A stretch of DNA of 64,000 nt from Rhodoferax mekongensis. Lineage in GTDB: Bacteria; Pseudomonadota; Gammaproteobacteria; Burkholderiales; Burkholderiaceae_C. The position numbers and the translations under genes are program-made. Below the pieces are notes generated by a model that saw only the letters and a program-made list of their open reading frames with translations, was not told the origin of the DNA and did no database searches. Below are positions 1 to 12,541 of the stretch, piece by piece (position 1 is the first letter of the stretch; the number at the start of each line of letters is the position of its first letter). Location: positions 1,885,001 through 1,949,000 of the forward strand of contig NZ_CP132507.1 in NCBI RefSeq assembly GCF_032191775.1, written 5' to 3'.

Positions 1-379
1 CGATGATGGAAAAGCCCACCAACAAGGCCAGTTGTTGCGGCAGGGTGCTGCTGAATCGACCTTCGAACCATGCCAGCAAAGCCTGGTTCAGTGTGTGCAA
101 GCCGCCCAGCAGTGTCCAGCCGAGCAAGACAGCAGTGCCCCATGCCAGTTCCAGCAGCCCCAAGCGGGCCTGCGCGATGGTGTAGTCCGCTGCTTTCTGA
201 TGGTCTGCCAGTGCGATGTGATTGGCAAATGCCGCAGGCACCGCGTCTCGGTGGCGGGCTACATGGCGCACCTGTCTTGTGGCCAACCAGAATTTCAGCA
301 TCACGCTGGCGACCAGCGTGACAGCGAAAAAGAGGGTCATCCACAGGGATGGCGAAAATTCAAACGGGGTGTCTTGCAT
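1..379 (-). CDS. M48-family membrane metalloprotease, N-terminal part (runs off window start)
   Basis: Reading from an ATG at 379 on the minus strand gives 126 codons with no stop before the window edge. The product has a hydrophobic segment near residues 12-28, then a basic stretch (RQVRHVARHRDAVP), then hydrophobic segments around 65-90 and again at the edge (LLVGFSII). This resembles the membrane region that precedes the zinc-binding domain of Ste24/M48 CAAX-protease-like enzymes, and such a gene commonly lies divergently next to orn in Burkholderiales. The HExxH motif would lie outside the window, so the family call rests on the N-terminus and context only. Some forward frames overlap it but have no recognisable content. 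Confidence 0.7.
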   Translation of the reverse strand, partial: MQDTPFEFSPSLWMTLFFAVTLVASVMLKFWLATRQVRHVARHRDAVPAAFANHIALADHQKAADYTIAQARLGLLELAWGTAVLLGWTLLGGLHTLNQALLAWFEGRFSSTLPQQLALLVGFSII

Positions 380-415
380 GGCGGCAGAGTTTAGGTCATC
401 GGCGACAATGGCGGC

Positions 416-997
416 ATGGCTGAACAAAACTCCCCCATCGCGCCCGTGCTCATCAAATCTGACAAAAACTTGGTTTGGTTGGACTGTGAAATGACCGGTC
501 TGGAGCCCGAGGTCGACCGTCTGCTGGAAATCGCTGTCATCGTGACCGACCCGCACCTCGGTCAGCGGGTCGAGGGCCCGGTGTTCGTCATTCATCAGTC
601 CGATGCCCAGCTCGACAAAATGGATGCTTGGAACAAGGGCACCCACGGGAAGAGTGGTCTGATTGACAAGGTCAAGGCATCCACCGTCACGGAAGCCGAT
701 GCAGAGGCGGCGTTGATCGCGTTTCTGTCGCAATACGTGCCCGCAGGTGCTTCGCCCATGTGTGGCAACACCATCGGTCAGGACCGGCGCTTTCTGGTCA
801 AGTACATGCCGAAGTTGGAGGCCTTCTTCCATTACCGGAACCTGGATGTGAGCACCCTCAAAGAGCTGGCCAAGCGATGGAAGCCTGAGGTGGCGGACGC
901 GTTCAAAAAGCAACAAAAGCACACGGCTTTGGCCGACGTGAACGAGTCCATCGAAGAGCTATCACACTACCGTGAGCATTTTCTCAAAATAAATTAG
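416..997 (+). CDS. orn: oligoribonuclease (DEDDh 3'-5' exonuclease)
   Basis: 193 aa, normal length for Orn, which degrades 2-5-nt RNAs and pGpG to mononucleotides in the cytoplasm. The DEDDh residues are visible: D23 and E25 in [11 protein letters not shown]123 in [12 protein letters not shown], and H169/D174 in [10 protein letters not shown]. The gene starts 36 bp from the divergent M48-type gene, so the two promoters must share or overlap this short spacer. The start was chosen because homology begins within about 18 residues and no other ATG fits better. No strong Shine-Dalgarno is visible. Confidence 0.96.
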   Translation: MAEQNSPIAPVLIKSDKNLVWLDCEMTGLEPEVDRLLEIAVIVTDPHLGQRVEGPVFVIHQSDAQLDKMDAWNKGTHGKSGLIDKVKASTVTEADAEAALIAFLSQYVPAGASPMCGNTIGQDRRFLVKYMPKLEAFFHYRNLDVSTLKELAKRWKPEVADAFKKQQKHTALADVNESIEELSHYREHFLKIN

Positions 998-1232
998 GTA
1001 AAAACCCGAATCCATGCCATAATCGAAAGCTTCGCAGGTAACGCCATGTTGGCGGCGTGCGAGATTTGTACATCTCCCTTCATTCACCGGGCACGCTTTT
1101 TAAGCGATATACGCCCCCAGCACTGAAACACACCCCTTTGCGGGTCAGAGCAGGTTCCGTTTGATGGTTGATGTTTTTTAACCATTGACGGAGCAGCCGC
1201 ACAACCTGCGGCGCTTTCGTGTGAGAAAAAAT
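998..1232 (+). promoter_or_regulatory. intergenic leader in front of the DEAD-box helicase gene
   Basis: This 235-bp stretch has no gene. It holds a CATAAT-type -10 candidate near 1017-1022 and several short inverted repeats: ACGCC/GGCGT around 1041-1060, TGGTT/AACCA around 1164-1184, and AGC.GCCGC/GCGGCGCT at 1192-1215, ending about 17 nt before the helicase start. A long structured 5' leader is known for several DEAD-box helicase genes, where it mediates cold or autogenous control. Whether that applies here is inference. Confidence 0.35.
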
Positions 1233-3143
1233 ATGACTGACGCTTTTGAAGTGACAGGCGAATTCGCGCCTGCCGAAAACCTTTCCGTTTCCGCAACTTC
1301 TGTGGAATCCAACGTGGCTGCCGAGACTGTGGAAGCTGCCGCTCCCGAAGCCCCCAACGGTTTCGTGGAACTGGGCCTGGCACCTGCTTTGGTGCAAGCC
1401 TGTAAAGACCTGGGCTACACCCAACCCACCACCGTGCAGCAAAAGGCCATTCCTTTGGCCATGGCTGGTGTAGGCTCCGAGAAGGCCGGCAAGTTTGTCG
1501 ACCTGATGGTGTCCAGCCAGACAGGTTCCGGCAAGACTGCCGCATTCTTGTTGCCTGTGTTGCACACCTTGTTGACCCAGCAAGCCGAAGCGGAAGCCGC
1601 TGAGCGCGCTGAGTACGAACAAGCCTGCGCTGATGCAGCCGCCAAGGGCGAGCCCGCTCCCAAGCGTGCGAAGCGCAAGGACCCCACCAATCCCCGCAAC
1701 TTCAAGGCGCCTACTCCTGGCGCCCTGATTGTGTGCCCCACACGCGAACTGGCCCAGCAAGTGGCGCACGACGCGATTGACCTGGTGCAGCACTGCCGTG
1801 GCCTGCGCGTCGCCAACATCGTGGGCGGCATGCCTTATCAGTTGCAAATCGCCAAGCTGCAAAACGCCAATCTCGTGGTGGCCACTCCCGGCCGTTTGCT
1901 GGATCTGCAACGTTCCATGCAAATCAAGCTGGACCAAGTTCAGTTCCTGGTGGTGGACGAAGCCGACCGCATGTTGGACCTGGGCTTTGCCGATGACCTG
2001 GCTGAAATCAACCAGCTCACCATCGATCGCAAGCAGACCATGATGTTCAGCGCCACCTTCGCACCCCGCATCCAGCAATTGGCTGCCCGTGTGATGCGCG
2101 AACCCCAGCGCGTGACGATCGATAGCCCCCAGGAAAAGCACGCCAACATCAAGCAAGTGCTGTTCTGGGCTGATAACGCACAGCACAAGCGCAAGCTGCT
2201 GGACCACTGGCTGCGTGACACCACCATCAACCAAGCGGTGGTGTTTGCCAGCACCCAGATCGAGTGCGATGGTTTGGCCAACGACTTGCAGCAAGACGGC
2301 TTCTCCGCGGTGGCCCTGCACGGTGCCTTGAGCCAAGGCCTGCGTAACCGCCGCCTGATGGCATTGCGCCAAGGTCAGGTGCAGATTCTGGTGGCTACCG
2401 ATGTGGCTGCTCGTGGTATCGACGTGCCCACCATCACCCACGTGTTCAACTTCGGTTTGCCCATGAAGGCGGAGGACTACACCCACCGTATCGGCCGCAC
2501 CGGTCGTGCAGGTCGTGATGGTCTGGCTGTGACATTCGCCGAGTTCCGCGACCGTCGCAAGATTTTTGACATCGAGGCTTACAGCCGCCAGCCCATCAAG
2601 CCAGAAACTATCCCCGGCCTGGAACCCCAGCAGCGCGCTCCCGAGTCCCGCCCCAGCTTCGGTGGCCGTGGCCGTGGTGGTGACTTCCAGCCCCGCGAAC
2701 GCAAGTTCGGCGGCCCGCGTGAAGGCGGCTTCGGTGGTGGACAGCGCGATGGCGCTCCCCGTGAAGGTTATGGCGCAGTGCGCGGTTTCGGCGGACGCCC
2801 TGAAGGCGGCGGTCGTGGTTTCGGTGAAAGCTCCCGTGACTTCGGTGGCGCTTCCCGCGAAGGCTTCAGCTACGAGCGCAAGGGCGGCTTCAACGACCGC
2901 TTTGCCGGCCAAGGCGCTCCCCGTGGCGATGCGCCCCGCGGTGATGCACGTCCTCCCCGTGGTGACTTCCAACCCCGTGGCGATTTCGGCGCCCCTCGCG
3001 GAGACTTCGGTGCACCGCGTGGTGACTTCGCAGCGCGCAAGCCGGCCTTCGGCAAGCCCGCTGGTTTTGCCAAGCCCGGTAACGGCGGCAAGGTCTTTGT
3101 CCCCCGTGATGCCAAGAAGCGTCCCGCACGCAACTTCGACTAA
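1233..3143 (+). CDS. DEAD-box ATP-dependent RNA helicase, RhlE-like, with RGG-rich tail
   Basis: 636 aa from ATG 1233; an in-frame TTG at 1185 would add 16 residues but has no support. Order: variable N-terminus (1-43), Q motif (F44 to Q69), Walker A SSQTGSGKT (94-102), an insertion of about 45 charged residues before the PTRELAQQ motif, VVDEADRMLD, FSATFAP, then the second RecA domain with HRIGRTGRAGRDG. From about residue 480 the tail is Gly/Arg/Phe-rich, with tandem PRGDF units encoded near 2920-3040. Such tails bind RNA and help recruit helicases to ribosome assembly or RNA decay. The exact paralogue cannot be settled without a tree. Confidence 0.93.
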   Translation: MTDAFEVTGEFAPAENLSVSATSVESNVAAETVEAAAPEAPNGFVELGLAPALVQACKDLGYTQPTTVQQKAIPLAMAGVGSEKAGKFVDLMVSSQTGSGKTAAFLLPVLHTLLTQQAEAEAAERAEYEQACADAAAKGEPAPKRAKRKDPTNPRNFKAPTPGALIVCPTRELAQQVAHDAIDLVQHCRGLRVANIVGGMPYQLQIAKLQNANLVVATPGRLLDLQRSMQIKLDQVQFLVVDEADRMLDLGFADDLAEINQLTIDRKQTMMFSATFAPRIQQLAARVMREPQRVTIDSPQEKHANIKQVLFWADNAQHKRKLLDHWLRDTTINQAVVFASTQIECDGLANDLQQDGFSAVALHGALSQGLRNRRLMALRQGQVQILVATDVAARGIDVPTITHVFNFGLPMKAEDYTHRIGRTGRAGRDGLAVTFAEFRDRRKIFDIEAYSRQPIKPETIPGLEPQQRAPESRPSFGGRGRGGDFQPRERKFGGPREGGFGGGQRDGAPREGYGAVRGFGGRPEGGGRGFGESSRDFGGASREGFSYERKGGFNDRFAGQGAPRGDAPRGDARPPRGDFQPRGDFGAPRGDFGAPRGDFAARKPAFGKPAGFAKPGNGGKVFVPRDAKKRPARNFD

Positions 3144-3162
3144 TCTGCCAAGCGGCAGATAA

Positions 3163-3199
3163 CAAAAAGCCCCGCGGCGCGAGCCGGCGGGGCTTTTTT
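3163..3199. terminator. bidirectional intrinsic terminator
   Basis: A GC-rich stem (AAAAAGCCCCGC / GGCGGGGCTTTTTT) flanked by an A-run and a T-run lies between the helicase gene and the convergent dehydrogenase gene, so it can end transcription from both sides. A smaller 7-bp hairpin (ATCTGCC/GGCAGAT) lies just before it, at the helicase stop codon. Confidence 0.9.
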
Positions 3200-3241
3200 A
3201 CGTCGGCACTTTGCGTTGTGCAGACCGGTGATGGTGCTGTG

Positions 3242-4111
3242 TCAGGACATACCGTTGCGGCTGGCCAGTTCCACAAACAGCCCCGCGTGGTCCAGGTCGG
3301 ACAGGCCGTGCTCGATGCCTTCGGAATACAGTTTTTCAAACAACGTAGTAATCGGCGCATCAAAGCCCACCTCAGAGGCCGTGGCCAAGGCGTTACGCAA
3401 GTCCTTGATTTGCACCGTCATGCGGGCGCGGGGTGCAAAGTCGCGATCTACCATGCGCTGGCCGTGGACCTGCAGGATGCGACTGTCTGCAAAGCCGCCG
3501 GTGATGGCTTCTTTCACCTTGCCCATATTCGCGCCGCCGCGTTCACAGAGCAGCAGGGCTTCTGCCACGATGCCGATGGTGGCGCCCACGATCATCTGGT
3601 TGGCCAGCTTGGTGAGTTGGCCGGAGCCGATGGGCCCCACATGGGTGGGGCGGCCGAAGATTTTGAGCACCGGCATGGCGCGCTCGAAGTTGGCGGCCTT
3701 TCCACCCGCCATGATGGCCAGCGTACCTTGCTCGGCCCCCAGCGTGCCGCCGGAGACAGGTGCATCCAGATAGTCCACACCGCGCTCGCTCAGGCGGGCG
3801 GCATGGTCGCGGGCTTCTACGGGTTTGATGGACGACATGTCCACCAGCAGCGTGCCCTGTTTTATGGCGTCTGCCGCGCCTAATTCAAACAGCACATGGC
3901 TGACGATGCCGCCGTGGTCCAGCATGGTGATGACCATGTCTGCCTCAGCGACGGCATGGGCGGCTGTGGGGTGAACGATGGCGCCGAAGGCGATGAGGCG
4001 TTCCGCTTTGGCGGGGGTGCGGTTCCAGACGTGGACGGTATGGCCGGCTTCACAAAGGCGGCGTCCCATGGGGAACCCCATGAGACCGATGCCGAGAAGT
4101 GCTATTTTCAT
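3242..4111 (-). CDS. NAD(P)-dependent beta-hydroxyacid dehydrogenase (3-hydroxyisobutyrate/tartronate semialdehyde reductase family)
   Basis: 289 aa from the ATG at 4111, directly before the Rossmann motif MKIALLGIGLMGFPMG; the longer frame upstream has no homology. It carries LDAPVSGGTLGAEQGTL, the family substrate-binding signature, and GSGQLTKLANQ with the likely catalytic Lys. Family members reduce or oxidise short beta-hydroxy acids such as 2-hydroxy-3-oxopropionate or 3-hydroxyisobutyrate; the substrate cannot be read from sequence. It lies 105 bp downstream of guaC in the same direction and shares the terminator at 3163-3199 with the helicase gene. Confidence 0.88.
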   Translation of the reverse strand: MKIALLGIGLMGFPMGRRLCEAGHTVHVWNRTPAKAERLIAFGAIVHPTAAHAVAEADMVITMLDHGGIVSHVLFELGAADAIKQGTLLVDMSSIKPVEARDHAARLSERGVDYLDAPVSGGTLGAEQGTLAIMAGGKAANFERAMPVLKIFGRPTHVGPIGSGQLTKLANQMIVGATIGIVAEALLLCERGGANMGKVKEAITGGFADSRILQVHGQRMVDRDFAPRARMTVQIKDLRNALATASEVGFDAPITTLFEKLYSEGIEHGLSDLDHAGLFVELASRNGMS

Positions 4112-4216
4112 GGTGTCAGTGTGCTCCTGCACCTGAGAATAGCGCCGCCCCGTGAGGGGGGAGAGGGTTTGTACCGTGAAGGCTGTCGAGGTGCTGACAG
4201 CCTTCACCGCAGGGGC

Positions 4217-5194
4217 TTACATCAGCAGGTGTTCGCCCGCGTTGTCGCCGCCCAGGGTCACATAGTTCACCTTGCGGATGTCCATGAGTTTCTTGCCACC
4301 GGCATAGCTGATGGAGCTTTGCACGTCCTGCTCCATTTCAATCAGCGTGTCGGCCAGCTTGCCTTTGATTGGCTCAAGGATGCGCTTGCCTTCGACGTGC
4401 TTGTATTCGCCCTTGTTGAAGTCGCTGGCCGAGCCGTAGTACTCCTTGAACATGGCACCATCGACCTCCACCGTTTTGCCGGGGGACTCTTCGTGGCCCG
4501 CAAACAGGGAACCGATCATGACCATGCTGGCGCCGAAGCGGATGCTCTTGGCAATGTCACCATGGCTGCGGATGCCGCCGTCGGCAATGATGGGCTTGGT
4601 GGCCACACGGGCACACCATTTGAGCGCGCTGAGCTGCCAGCCGCCGGTGCCAAAGCCCGTTTTGAGCTTGGTGATACACACTTTGCCGGGGCCCACACCG
4701 ACCTTGGTGGCATCCGCGCCCCAGTTTTCCAGGTCGATCACCGCCTCAGGTGTGGCCACGTTGCCGGCGATCACAAAGCTGCCGGGCAGGTGTTTCTTGA
4801 GGTAAATGATCATGTCGCGCACGCTGTCGGCATGGCCGTGGGCGATGTCGATAGTGATGTACTCGGGCGTCAGGCCCAGCGCCACCAGCTGGTCCACCGT
4901 GGCGTAGTCCGGCTTCTTCACGCCCAGCGAGATGGAGGCAAACAGGTCCTTGGCGTGCATCTCCTGGACGAACTTCACGTTGTCCAGATCAAAGCGGTGC
5001 ATCACGTAAAAGTAGCCATTGCGCGCCAGCCATTCGCAGATGGACTCGTCCACCACGGTTTTCATGTTGGCAGGCACGACCGGAAGGCGGAATTTGCGGC
5101 TGCCCAGCTCCACGCCGGCATCGCATTCAGAACGGCTCTCCACCCGGCATTTGCGGGGCAGCAAGAGGATGTTGTCGTAGTCAAAAATTTCCAT
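4217..5194 (-). CDS. guaC: GMP reductase
   Basis: 325 aa from ATG 5194, preceded by GGAG on the minus strand; longer upstream frames run through the leader and are not coding. GuaC makes IMP and ammonia from GMP with NADPH, recycling guanine to adenine nucleotides. It shows the IMPDH/GMPR barrel, the phosphate-loop region [10 protein letters not shown] with catalytic Cys173, and [17 protein letters not shown]. It has no CBS domain, which separates it from IMP dehydrogenase (GuaB). Its 5' leader holds hairpins that look like an attenuator (separate entry). Confidence 0.95.
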   Translation of the reverse strand: MEIFDYDNILLLPRKCRVESRSECDAGVELGSRKFRLPVVPANMKTVVDESICEWLARNGYFYVMHRFDLDNVKFVQEMHAKDLFASISLGVKKPDYATVDQLVALGLTPEYITIDIAHGHADSVRDMIIYLKKHLPGSFVIAGNVATPEAVIDLENWGADATKVGVGPGKVCITKLKTGFGTGGWQLSALKWCARVATKPIIADGGIRSHGDIAKSIRFGASMVMIGSLFAGHEESPGKTVEVDGAMFKEYYGSASDFNKGEYKHVEGKRILEPIKGKLADTLIEMEQDVQSSISYAGGKKLMDIRKVNYVTLGGDNAGEHLLM

Positions 5195-5247
5195 GGTTCC
5201 CAAGCTCCTATCCAAAGTTTCAAACCAAAACACTGAGCACTTGGACT

Positions 5248-5303
5248 GGCACCGGCCATAAAAAAACCGGGTGCCAATTGCTTGGGCCCGGTGCTTGATT
5301 GTA
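5248..5303 (-). promoter_or_regulatory. guaC leader: -10 box followed by terminator-like and competing hairpins
   Basis: On the minus strand a TACAAT box (5303-5298) is followed by GCACCGGG (5294-5287), GGCACCCGGT (5275-5266), a run of seven T (5266-5260) and CCGGTGCC (5255-5248). The first two pair to give a stem ending in the T-run, an intrinsic terminator shape. The second also pairs with the third, as GGCACC(c)GG with CCGGTGCC, and the first can pair with the third. Only one pairing can form at a time, which is how a transcription attenuator is built. It lies about 55 bp before guaC. What would select the fold is unknown. Confidence 0.55.
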
Positions 5304-5515
5304 GAAAGGTCGCGGCCGATGCGGTATATGAATTTGCTTATGGCTGCCAAAACGTGGCGCACACGGGAATCGTGTACGCCTCGGGCGCAGGTTTTGATGA
5401 CGCCGGAGCGAAGTGCCTGTGTATTTTGCTGCGTGTCCCCCGCCCGCTGCGCAGGCTCCTCCTTGACCTCCGCAAAACACACAGGCACTTTGCTCCTCCC
5501 AGCCTTTCTACAATC
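5297..5515. repeat. MITE-like inverted-repeat element between guaC and uvrD
   Basis: The spacer is bounded by perfect 13-bp inverted repeats, GATTGTAGAAAGG (5297-5309) and CCTTTCTACAATC (5503-5515). Each contains TACAAT pointing outward, one toward guaC and one toward uvrD. Inside is a longer stem, 5405-5429 against 5472-5496, 25 bp with two mismatches and a 42-nt loop. Reading frames cross it on both strands but look like translated repeat, with no known motif. It may be a degenerate mobile element or a structured two-way promoter region; copy number elsewhere in the genome would decide. Confidence 0.5.
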
Positions 5516-5520
5516 GGCGC

Positions 5521-5521
<1 letters not shown>
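5509..5521 (+). promoter_or_regulatory. candidate -10 box placing the transcription start at the uvrD ATG
   Basis: TACAAT at 5509-5514 is followed by six bases and then the ATG at 5521. A sigma70 transcript would start at or next to the A of the start codon, giving a leaderless mRNA, consistent with the missing ribosome-binding site. No good -35 is seen. Confidence 0.4.
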
Positions 5522-7980
<2,459 letters not shown>

Positions 7981-8007
7981 ACCTGCGTTGATTTTCTGGA
8001 GACCGCT

Positions 8008-8328
8008 ATGAGCCTGGACATTGCGAACACCCCACCGGCGCCGTACTACGCCGTCATCTTCACCAGCCTGCGCACCGCCGTCGATGAGGGCTATGGCGAG
8101 ATGGCCGAAAAGATGGTGGCACTCGCCGCGCAGCAGCCCGGTTTTCTGGGCGTAGAGTCCGCGCGCGACGGGCTGGGCATCACCGTGTCGTACTGGAAAG
8201 ACCTGGAGTCCATCCGTGCCTGGAAGGCGAATGCCGAGCACCAGGTCGCCCAGCAGCTGGGCCACGAAAAATGGTACGCGGCCTTCAAGACCCGCATTGC
8301 TAAAGTCGAGCGGGACTACGCGCTCTGA
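8008..8328 (+). CDS. antibiotic biosynthesis monooxygenase (ABM) domain protein
   Basis: 106 aa, starting after a clear GGAG (tctggagaccgct-ATG). The pattern YYAVIFTSLR ... MAEKMVALAAQQPGFLGVESARDGLGITVSYWKDLESIRAWK ... HQVAQQLG is that of small dimeric ferredoxin-like-fold ABM proteins. Some of these oxidise aromatics or haem without cofactors; many have no known substrate. It sits 27 bp after the uvrD stop and 28 bp before the kinase gene, so these three may be co-transcribed. Confidence 0.85.
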   Translation: MSLDIANTPPAPYYAVIFTSLRTAVDEGYGEMAEKMVALAAQQPGFLGVESARDGLGITVSYWKDLESIRAWKANAEHQVAQQLGHEKWYAAFKTRIAKVERDYAL

Positions 8329-8356
8329 GAGCGCTTGCCCACGCTGACCGAACCCC

Positions 8357-10333
<1,977 letters not shown>

Positions 10334-10364
10334 GTTCTTCCGGTATGAGGCGAAATATGCCTCT

Positions 10365-10406
10365 GGCGCCTGTGGAATGTGCGCGAGCAGCTATCAAAAA
10401 TATAGC
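10365..10406 (+). repeat. 42-bp interspersed repeat, copy 2
   Basis: GGCGCCTGTGGAATGTGCGC + GAGCAGCTATCAAAAATATAGC lies between the kinase gene and the convergent phoX gene. It keeps the full family core and the terminal CTAT-A5-ATAG mini-hairpin. Confidence 0.85.
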
Positions 10407-10429
10407 GGACTGCGTTGCCGCAGTCCGCT
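10404..10429. terminator. GC-rich hairpin between convergent genes
   Basis: AGCGGACTGCG / CGCAGTCCGCT is a perfect 11-bp stem with a TTGC loop, overlapping the end of repeat copy 2. There is no T-run after it, so it is a weak intrinsic-terminator candidate, or a 3'-end protecting hairpin. Confidence 0.45.
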
Positions 10430-10458
10430 AGCTCAGGCTCCCTTGGAACCGTTGACGA

Positions 10459-12387
10459 TCAGGTACCGATCACGCCGCCGTCCGCCTTGCGGATCACTAC
10501 GGTGGCAGAGCGTGGGCGTCCGTTGGCCTTTTTCTCGGGCCAGTTGGACACGGCGCGCGGGTTCTTGGGGTCGCTCACTTCGTTGGCTGGCTCACCGGGG
10601 TGCTGAATGTTGACGAACATGGTCTTGCCGTCTGGTGTGCCGGTCGCGCCGGTGATTTCGCAACCGGCAGGTCCCACCAGGAAGCGGCGGGCTTCGCCAG
10701 TGCGCACGTCGGCGGCCAGCATCATGTTGTTGCCGAAGTTCTTCAAGTCACCCTTGCCCATGGCGGAGGTGGACATATCGCACTGGATCCACAGCACGCC
10801 GCGGCCATCGACCCACAAGCCATCCGGGCAGGAGAACATGTCGCCCTTGATGTTGCCCTTGGCATCTGCGCGCTCCAAGGATGGGTTGCCTGCCATGATG
10901 AAGTGGTTCCAGGCGAAGGTGGTGCCGCTGTGGTCGCCGTCTTCCTTCCAGCGGATGATGTTGCCCTGGGTGTTATTCACGCGGGGGTTGGCAGCGTCCA
11001 CGCCGGGCTGTTTGTCAGCGCCGCGGTTGCTGTTGTTGGTCAGCGTGGTGTAGACCCAGCCCTGCTTGTCCACAGCGATCCACTCGGGGCGATCCATCTT
11101 GGTGGCGCCCAACAGGTCGCTGGCCTGGCGTGCCTTGATCAGCACTTCGCCCTGGTCGGCAAAGCCGTTGGCGGCTGTCAGCGGGCCTTGGCCATGGGTC
11201 AAAGCAATCCACTGGCCCCGTCCGTCTGCATTGAACTTGGCTACGTATAAGGTGCCGTGGTCGAGCAGGGTGGCGTTGGCAGCAGCGCCGCCGGGCTTGA
11301 TGGCGTCGCGGCTGACGAACTTGTAGATGTACTCAAAGCGGGAGTCTTCACCCATGTACACGACGGCTCGGTTGTCCTTGGTGACCGCCACGGTGGCGCC
11401 TTCGTGGGCTGCGCGGCCCATGGCCGTGCGCTTCATGGGGGTGGAGCTGGGGTTGTAGGGGTCGATTTCCACGATCCAGCCGAAGCGGTTGGGTTCGTTG
11501 GGGTTCTTGGTGGCATCGAAACGGGCGTCATGTTCGTGCCAGCGATAGCCCGCGCCGCCCTTCTTCAAACCCCAGCGCTTTTCGTGGTCGTTGGGTGTGT
11601 CGCCGCCGCTGAAGTAGTTGATGAAGTTTTCTTCAGAAGTGAGGTAGGTGCCCCAGGGCGTGATGCCGCTGGCGCAGTTGTTGACGGTACCCAGTACCAC
11701 ACGGCCGGAGGGGTCTGCCGCTGTCTTGAGCATGGCGTGACCGGCCGCGGGGCCGCTGAGTTCCATGCGGGTGTTGGCGGTGATGCGGCGTGCCCAGGGA
11801 GAGGGCTTGACCACTTCCCACTTGCCGCCTTTTTCTTCCACTTCAAAAATCGACACGCCATGGGCCGCTTGGGACTTGCGCACTTTCTCCAGGCTCCAGT
11901 TGTCGGTGCCGTCGGTGAACAGCAGGCCGTTGTCCACATATTCGTGGTTCATGGCCAGCAGGCCGCTCTTGGAGCCTTCCTGTGCGAAGTAGTGGATGCC
12001 GTCGTGGTGCATGCCGAACTGGGTTTCCTGCTGGGCAGCAGTGTTGCTGGCGTCGTCCTTGAACGCAGTGTTTTCGCCGGACAGGCCCACAGGGTCACCC
12101 CAAGGCGCAATCACTTGTACGGTGTAGCCTTCAGGAACGGAGACGGTGTCGGCGGTAGACACGGCCACGCTTTTGAAGCCCAGCAATGCGCCGCCGGCCA
12201 TGCCGGTGGTTGCGCAGCCGGTCAATGCTGCAGCACCGCCAATGGCGCTCAAGGGCGCGAAGAAGCTGCCTGCCAAAGCGCCCAAACCACCGCGCAAGAT
12301 GGTGCGGCGTGCGGGGTCAGACACGTCGTGAATGCTGGGGTTGGAAGAGCGGTTGCTGTCTTCCATCAAGGAAAAATCTTTTGCCAT
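10459..12387 (-). CDS. phoX: PhoX-family alkaline phosphatase (Tat-exported)
   Basis: 642 aa. PhoX enzymes hydrolyse phosphate monoesters in the periplasm with calcium and iron. The N-terminus has a twin-arginine motif (RRTILRGG, RR at 27-28) before a hydrophobic stretch ending in LTGC, so it may be Tat-exported and lipid-anchored. Family stretches include FGMHHDGIHYF, LLAMNHEYVD, NNCASGITPWGTYLTSEEN, GRAAHEGATVAV and MGEDSRFEYIYKFVS. A two-part Pho box lies upstream, fitting phosphate-starvation control. The start at 12387 is the only one giving the full Tat signal. Confidence 0.93.
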   Translation of the reverse strand: MAKDFSLMEDSNRSSNPSIHDVSDPARRTILRGGLGALAGSFFAPLSAIGGAAALTGCATTGMAGGALLGFKSVAVSTADTVSVPEGYTVQVIAPWGDPVGLSGENTAFKDDASNTAAQQETQFGMHHDGIHYFAQEGSKSGLLAMNHEYVDNGLLFTDGTDNWSLEKVRKSQAAHGVSIFEVEEKGGKWEVVKPSPWARRITANTRMELSGPAAGHAMLKTAADPSGRVVLGTVNNCASGITPWGTYLTSEENFINYFSGGDTPNDHEKRWGLKKGGAGYRWHEHDARFDATKNPNEPNRFGWIVEIDPYNPSSTPMKRTAMGRAAHEGATVAVTKDNRAVVYMGEDSRFEYIYKFVSRDAIKPGGAAANATLLDHGTLYVAKFNADGRGQWIALTHGQGPLTAANGFADQGEVLIKARQASDLLGATKMDRPEWIAVDKQGWVYTTLTNNSNRGADKQPGVDAANPRVNNTQGNIIRWKEDGDHSGTTFAWNHFIMAGNPSLERADAKGNIKGDMFSCPDGLWVDGRGVLWIQCDMSTSAMGKGDLKNFGNNMMLAADVRTGEARRFLVGPAGCEITGATGTPDGKTMFVNIQHPGEPANEVSDPKNPRAVSNWPEKKANGRPRSATVVIRKADGGVIGT

Positions 12388-12444
12388 GGTGCTTGCTCAG
12401 TAAATGGAGAAAACGGCTCTGCCGGGCGGCAGGTTGCAGGCAGG

Positions 12445-12480
12445 TTTGTATCTGTTGGATGTGACAGTAGGGTGACAATC
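12445..12480 (-). promoter_or_regulatory. PhoB-binding site (Pho box) and -10 of phoX
   Basis: On the minus strand TTGTCACCCTA is followed directly by CTGTCACATCC: two TGTCAC units 11 bp apart, the spacing of PhoB half-sites in the same helical phase. A TACAAA -10-like hexamer follows at 12450-12445. Known Pho boxes replace the -35 and sit about 10 bp before the -10, as here. The site is about 70-90 bp before the phoX ATG. Confidence 0.75.
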
Positions 12481-12541
12481 CCTTGACCGGCAACGTTGGC
12501 AGGAATCCGGTAATCTGCCTTCACTCTTGAAGGAGACCTTG

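Noticed and set aside
1080-2972. 630-residue open frame on the minus strand
   Set aside because: It lies opposite the DEAD-box helicase; composition (Ala/Thr/His-rich, no motifs) is that of an antisense frame in GC-rich DNA.
3896-5236. 446-residue forward frame
   Set aside because: Antisense to guaC and the dehydrogenase gene, both clearly coding.
5220-5488. Short frames on both strands in the guaC/uvrD spacer
   Set aside because: They are translations of the inverted-repeat element and the guaC leader.
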